This document shows positions 58,801 through 64,000 of a stretch of 64,000 bases of DNA, one piece after another. The notes under the pieces were generated by a model that was not told where the DNA came from, searched no databases, and saw only the letters and a list, made by a program, of their open reading frames with translations. The position numbers were made by a program, and so were the translations under genes. The stretch's first letter is position 1, and each line of letters starts with the position of its first letter. Source of the stretch: Thamnaconus septentrionalis (taxonomy: Eukaryota; Chordata; Actinopteri; Tetraodontiformes; Monacanthidae); assembly GCA_009823395.1 (NCBI GenBank), contig CM020516.1, positions 5,047,001-5,111,000 of the forward strand, read 5' to 3'.

Positions 58801-61800
58801 GTTGCCATTATTGGCAATTTAGAATTAAATATAGCATAAAGCGACAGCATATTTTTTAGTTTGTATCATGCAGCATCTTAATCACTGCCTCAGGACTCGC
58901 TATCGCCTGCAACAGGTTCTGGTTATTGGCATTTTTTCATCAATTATTTACTTTGATTTCTTTAGCGTTATGCTAGGTTATTAATGAAAACTGCTGTTGA
59001 TATTCAGCATTACCTCCACTTTTTGCTTAAACCTGAAATGACAGCAGGCTTAAGCTGTCACCTGTAAAAAAGACACTTTCGGCCAAACAAATGATGTGTG
59101 CAGGTTTGTGTTTGTTCCTTCAAGCTGAGGGTAAAGAAAAAGATCCACGACGGGAGCAATAGTCTGCTACGCTTGGCTCAAATGTAGCTTCTGGCTAATC
59201 TCCAGTCACAGAGGAGATAAACTGACTTGGACTCAGGCTGTCTAAGCAACAGAAAATAAGGCTGTTTGCTCCATCTCCCTTCACTGTAACATCTCATACA
59301 GAGGAGGTTAGCCTGTTCGGCTCGTGTCAAATCAAAATAGAAAGTATTACCAAAAAGTGAACTTGTTGGGAATTAAGCGAAACAGTTTAAATGGCCACTC
59401 AGAGTGCTGTCTTTGTTTTTCAAGGTCAAAATGTGGAAATGCTGTCCAATTCTTTAGTGTCAACCGCTGGTTGGAACATTCAGTCACTTCATCTTCCTGC
59501 TGCATGCCAACCGCTCATGGAATCCTTCAAATTTCTGGTCTGGTTGAAATTGCTCTCTGTCAGTTGGCACAATGGATGAGAACCAGCTTCAGTAGAAGAT
59601 CAGAGACAACAGATCCGTCGCTCCAGCGTGAAGTGGATGTGTTGGTGAATACACAATAGATTTGACCTTGAACTTAATACTGAGCACTGAGGAAGCGGAG
59701 CATTGAGGTGAAAGATTGTGTAAACTTCTCTGTTGCTTAATAATTCCTCCCATGTTCGATGCACTACTGGGTATGAGAAACAAAGACTTCAAAGACTGCT
59801 TGAGACACAACAACGACAAAGCACATCAGAGAAAATCAACTTTAAAGCCACAAAAGCACATTTGTTTCTTCTGTTACCTGACTACCACGGCTTTTTCAGA
59901 AAGTTCTTAAAACCACAAAGCGGTGACAACATCCTCTTTGCTGGTGAAGATAAAGGCTATTTTTTCTGCATGAAAAGACAATTAATTGGCTCAAAGTAAG
60001 GCGAGAAAAATAAAGAAAATGCATAATTCATGTGTTGTGTTTCACAACTTTGTTATTTTACGGCCAACTTAATTCCCGTAAATAAACACAATAAACAGCC
60101 ACTAAACACAGTGAAGGGAAGGTGGGCAGGAGTGGGATGAGTGGCACAATCTGACTGCAACCACACCATCGTCATCAAAACACCCCAAGACCATTTAAAA
60201 CCAAAGACATCAAGTCTCGGCTGAGGGGAATATTTAATCAAGATTTCCTGTAAACGTTATGAAAATGATTCTGAAGGGAGGGAGATTTAATCGCTGACTT
60301 AGGCAGGGCAAGGATGGAGAAACAGTGGATGCGGAGAAAACTACAAGTAGTGATTGAAGATGCCCAACCTTCACCCTCTAACTGAATTCATGCGGTGTTT
60401 TTTTAAACTCCCGGTAAAAGATTTAAAAAGAAATCCAAAAATCAAGGTTGAACTCTGAAAAGATTACCTTGAATTTAAAAAAAGGCAAGAGCTGAGGCAA
60501 TTTACTTGTCGTAAAGGCACCAGAACAGCTCTCAATCTACAAGGTTTAAGTGGATGAGCCTTTCGATCTTTGCGACTCAACTGTAAAACTTCCACCGGAT
60601 CAAAGCCATGATCTGCTCCTGTCTTTGAGCTACTCAGCAGACTTGACTTAGCCGAGATGTTCTCTGTTGTTTAGGGGCGAGGAAACACTTTGACACAGCA
60701 ATGACTCAACTGCGGACTTGAGAGAGCATGGAAGCTGTTGGTCAATAATGGGATCCAGAAAATACCCTCATGGAATAACATGAAGGATGTTGCATTTTAC
60801 GATCTGTAGTTCCATATTTTCATTGAAGGGACTCAAATTCATCGTCTTCACTCTGAAAGAGCTGGCAGCACTCATTACCTACCAAAACCGAAAAGCTGCA
60901 TACTTAGCCCTTGGTTTACAGCCTCCTACTAGAACACAGTTTTTTTTTTTAGCTTCCATGATCAAGGAGCGTTGACACGCTTGGAAGGGGATAAAATTTG
61001 AAGTCCAGGTTCAGGTACAACAAGGTACAACAGATCAGGTCGTTAAGTGTCCAACTGGCGTCGGTGGCTCTTTAAAGCCTCGTTTCCGTCCACTTGAGCC
61101 GACTTGGGCTAAACATCAGTCAGCAGTATCAGTCGATCAACAAGTTAACACATCTGCCGACGAGCCATTTGGGACGCGAGTGGAGCAGCTGCTCCTAAAC
61201 TTTCAATATGCTACATGGTTAGTTAGAAACAGATGCTCCCTGCTGGAATCCTCAAATTATGCATCACACCGTGGAACTGCACCTGCAGTACAAACAGTAG
61301 TCTTACACTTCATTCGATCTACTGGGGTGAAAGAAGACGTACGTCATTTGTTTCCCATCCCAACTTCTAAGTTGGGATGGGAAAAGGTCAGACTTTCAGG
61401 ATTTCCTCTGGTTAAACCAAAATCTGGAGCTTCTGTGAGAAGTGAGATCTGGGAGATTCAGGGAGATGAGATGACACACAGATTACGGGTGACGTCAACA
61501 TAGTTATGCTTCTGGCTCAGAGATTCTCATTGGTTCATCAGCCAACTCACTTGAATGTAAATATTAGATTTTCTTTCACTTCGTGCCTTTCTAAAAATTG
61601 TGGATGTTTAATTTTCTGCATATCATCTTTAAAATGTTGTTTTTTAATGTTTCTTGTTGTCCTTCCTGCGCTTAATGAGCCTCCATATATTGTCTATTTT
61701 TCCTCTTTCTTTCTTTCTTTTGTTTTTTAAATTTGCCTACCTGTACGCCAAACTGAACATCACTCTGGGAGGTAAATGCATTTTTGATTGTTTCCTGTAA

Positions 61801-61920
61801 ACAAGGAGCCTGACCAGGAGGCGGGAATTAAAACCGACACATCTGAGCCGCCGTCGCCGGTGGAATGAAAGAGCGGCTCCCGCTGCTCCATGCCGCTTTC
61901 TCTCTGTGTAATTTCCTGCT
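55830..61920. other. Intergenic region between dusp19 and znf804a
   Basis: About 6 kb with no supported gene on either strand. The human neighbour NUP35 would be expected here and I see none of it. Segments such as 55830-56240, 57060-57250, 58100-58420 and 58640-58850 are repeat-free with mixed composition and could be regulatory. A perfect hairpin lies at 61351-61384. Confidence 0.5.
61351..61384. other. Perfect 16-bp inverted repeat with 2-nt loop
   Basis: TTTCCCATCCCAACTT, then CT, then AAGTTGGGATGGGAAA. Perfect complementarity over 16 bp. Possibly the centre of a degraded palindromic element. Confidence 0.8.
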
Positions 61921-63226
61921 TGCCAGTAGGTGGAGCTTGTCTCCTTTGGCTCGAGAGAAAGAGGGAAGGAGGGAGAGAAGGAGATGATTAAAGCGAGAAG
62001 AAAGACAGCAAGAGGCGCGAGGGAGGGCGGGCGGGCGGGAGAGAGGGAGGGAGGAAGGGAGAGAGAGCGATGGGAGATGGAGAGGGAGGAGAGCGAGCGT
62101 CAGCACTCGGCACGTTGAAAGGGCAGATGGTAACCGCGCGGGTAACTGAGGAGCAAACCACTCTGCTGGCCACAGAGCAAGAGATCAGCAGAGACAGGGA
62201 GGTGGAGGGAGGGAGGAGAGCCAGCACATGCAGCGCAGCAGAAGAGGAAGAGGAGGAGGAGCAGGAGGAGGAGGAGGAAGAGGAGAGCTTCTGAGAGGAA
62301 GCTGCACGCTGGCACTGACGGAGGAGGAGAGGAAGAGACTGAGTACTACTTCTTCTTCTTCTACTTCTGCACACTAACAAGCTCCGAGGCACAAGGAGGG
62401 ACACGAGAGGCAGGAGATGGAGAGACTGTGAGGGGAGGAGAAGAAAAAGTATCCCACCTCTCCACTTTGAGAGGGAACAAAAGGAGGCTGGAGTGAGGAG
62501 GAGGAGGCGGCGGTGGTGGCAGCGGCGGCGGCAGCGGCGGACGGGGGATAGTTGGGAGGACCTGCTCAGTGAGAGGTCTGAGGAGGGGATTTGACTCAGC
62601 GTGCGCACACGCAGCCAGGACTCAGATTGATGAATGAAAGATGGGAGCAAAACATCTGGAGAGGAGACGACTTAGAAATTATTCAAAGGCGGGAAAGGTA
62701 GTGGGATCCACTGGGGGAGCGGAGATTTAAAACAAGAGAGGAGGAGAGAGGAGAGGATTAAAAAAAATGTAACATATATATATATATATATATATATAAA
62801 AAGCAGGAGCAGAGGGTGAAATATTTAAAAAGAGACAGAAGCCGGAGATGGGGAGATGAGCTGGGAGGAGGAGAGTGAGTCAAAGAGTCACCGGCAGAAA
62901 CTTGGAGAAGAGAGAGAATAAATCAGAGCGGCGGAGGAGGGGGAGGAAGGGGGAGGATGTGCTCCTCCTCTTCTTCGTGTCATTACTCCTCTCCTTTATA
63001 AGAGGAGGAGACCCGAGATGAGAAGAGCAGGACAGAGTTGAGGGAGCGGACGCACGAGTGGAAGAAGAAGAGGAGGAGGAGGAGTAGGACAAGTTTCACG
63101 GGACTTTTTTTTTTTTTTCTTCTTCTTCTTCTTCTTCTTCTTCTTCTTCTTCTTCTTCTTCTCCCTCCTCCTCCCGCCACCAAGCAGCTCCGTCCGTCGT
63201 TCACTTCACAAGAACCGGCGAGTCCA
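61921..63226 (+). promoter_or_regulatory. znf804a: znf804a upstream / 5' UTR region, GA-rich
   Basis: Over 1 kb of strongly purine-biased sequence (GAGGA, GGGAGG units) with CpG-containing patches (62020-62160, 62505-62545), a TA tract (62774-62798) and a TTC tract just before the ATG. This fits a long GA-rich 5' UTR and promoter. The open readings in it are low-complexity and not credible genes. Confidence 0.45.
63111..63164. repeat. T run plus (TTC)n tract in znf804a 5' UTR
   Basis: A run of T residues followed by about 15 TTC/CTT triplets, ending about 60 bases before the znf804a start codon. Confidence 0.97.
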
Positions 63227-63337
63227 ATGGCGTGCTACTACATCGTGATCAGTTCCACCCACCTGCGTGACGGACAGCTGAGGAGCATCAAGGGGGTGTT
63301 CAGGGGACCAATAGGAGCCAACGGCCAGCGGAGCACG
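63227..63337 (+). CDS. znf804a: ZNF804A, first coding exon (partial gene)
   Basis: Thirty-seven codons starting at ATG 63227 (context GTCCAATGG) and ending at a GTAGGA donor at 63338, phase 0. The translation MACYYIVISSTHLRDGQLRS continues to IKGVFRGPIGANGQRST and aligns residue for residue with the first exon of human ZNF804A (MECYYIVISSTHLSNGHFRN), also 37 codons. The C2H2 finger and the long disordered body lie in later exons outside the window. ZNF804A is a neurally expressed zinc-finger protein whose locus is associated with psychiatric disease in human. Paralogues ZNF804B and GPATCH8 share this N-terminus in part, but synteny after dusp19 supports ZNF804A. Confidence 0.92.
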
Positions 63338-64000
63338 GTAGGAGGCCTCGCGTTTGAAAAGTGTTTTCAGCTGCGGCGGAGTTGAAAGGGGGAAAAAAAG
63401 TGACTTTTTCACTCGGACACTCTTTGAACTCATCCGTCTTTACGTCCAAACGACCCATCCGGTTTGATCCGGAGTCAGTGGTGACGAGAGCGTCGGCCCC
63501 TCTGATCGGCGAGGCTCCGACCGTCTGGTCCCGCTTGATTGTCAGCTCCTTAATCGTTGTGTTTGCCGAGTTAATTAATTGCCACTTCCATTAGGTTAAT
63601 TGGCTGCTATTGGAGGCAGGAAGATGCAGCTGGGCGGGAGCGAGGCAGCGTGAGCGCACTGCTCCCCGGCGCTTCCAGTCTTTGGTGTTTTTAGGGCAAA
63701 GCGAGGAACGAGGGGAAGTCGGATTGTTTTTGGAAAAACTCTCAACAACAAATTTTGAACAGTCTTGGAAAACGTCAAGCCATGTGGCTTTGCGATGCAA
63801 GACTTTTTTTTTTAGTCTTTATCACATAATTTAAACTCTGCGTAAACCTTGTGCCTGGTTTTTCTCCGTTCCGCAAAGAAGCACAATCAGTGCGAGTCCT
63901 TGTAGCGACGAGTGCAAATGAATATTCCTGCGAGCTTCAAAGACTCGACTTCTGAAGGTTTTTTTCCTTTTTTTGCGAGGGCAGTGGCGCCGTATTTGGA
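63338..64000 (+). other. znf804a: Start of znf804a intron 1
   Basis: Non-coding sequence after the first donor, with AT-rich TTAATTAATT motifs at about 63571-63601 and no exon visible. Confidence 0.7.

Noticed and set aside
61988..62650. A 220-codon minus-strand Ser/Leu-rich reading and matching Glu/Arg-rich plus readings
   Set aside because: These come from the purine-biased low-complexity sequence upstream of znf804a, not from a gene.

Overview
The window is nuclear DNA from a ray-finned fish, probably a percomorph teleost. The evidence is GT-AG split genes with vertebrate proteins, compact introns, abundant CA/GT microsatellites, Tc1-like and other short inverted-repeat elements, and a fragment of the fish-expanded NLR family. 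I see no bacterial, phage, CRISPR, rRNA or tRNA features.

Layout: (1) 368-3417, plus strand: complete plekha3 (FAPP1), 8 coding exons, 260 aa. (2) 5.7-6.2 kb, minus strand: broken fish NLR (NLRC3-like) fragment. (3) 9070-9750, plus: an unrecognised terminal coding exon (226 aa, Ser/Glu- then Pro/His/Gln-rich) followed by a poly(A) signal. (4) 11028-19844, plus: ppp1r1c, a small PP1 inhibitor. Besides its short IPP5-like tail it contains a phase-compatible cassette exon and an alternative last exon that together would encode an inhibitor-1-like long tail. (5) 47337-23374, minus: complete nckap1 (NAP1/HEM2), 30 coding exons, which I could chain in phase to exactly 1128 aa. (6) 48566-55091, plus: complete dusp19, 4 coding exons, 213 aa, head-to-head with nckap1. 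(7) 63227-63337, plus: first coding exon of znf804a; the rest lies beyond the window.

The order ppp1r1c - nckap1 - dusp19 - znf804a matches human 2q31-q32, with plekha3 from the same chromosome arm, so this is a compacted fish copy of that block. From memory of the human map, pde1a, dnajc10, frzb and nup35 would lie between these genes and are absent here. The genes do not form one pathway: plekha3 works in Golgi PI4P lipid traffic, ppp1r1c and dusp19 in phosphatase control, nckap1 in WAVE-driven actin assembly, and znf804a is a neurally expressed zinc-finger protein.

Non-coding space holds three copies of a Tc1-type inverted-repeat element, at least four other MITE-like elements, two L2-type LINE 3' ends, many simple repeats and several stretches free of repeats that could be conserved regulatory elements. 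No clearly new biological system is evident. The best leads are the dual C-termini of ppp1r1c and the unidentified exon at 9070-9750.
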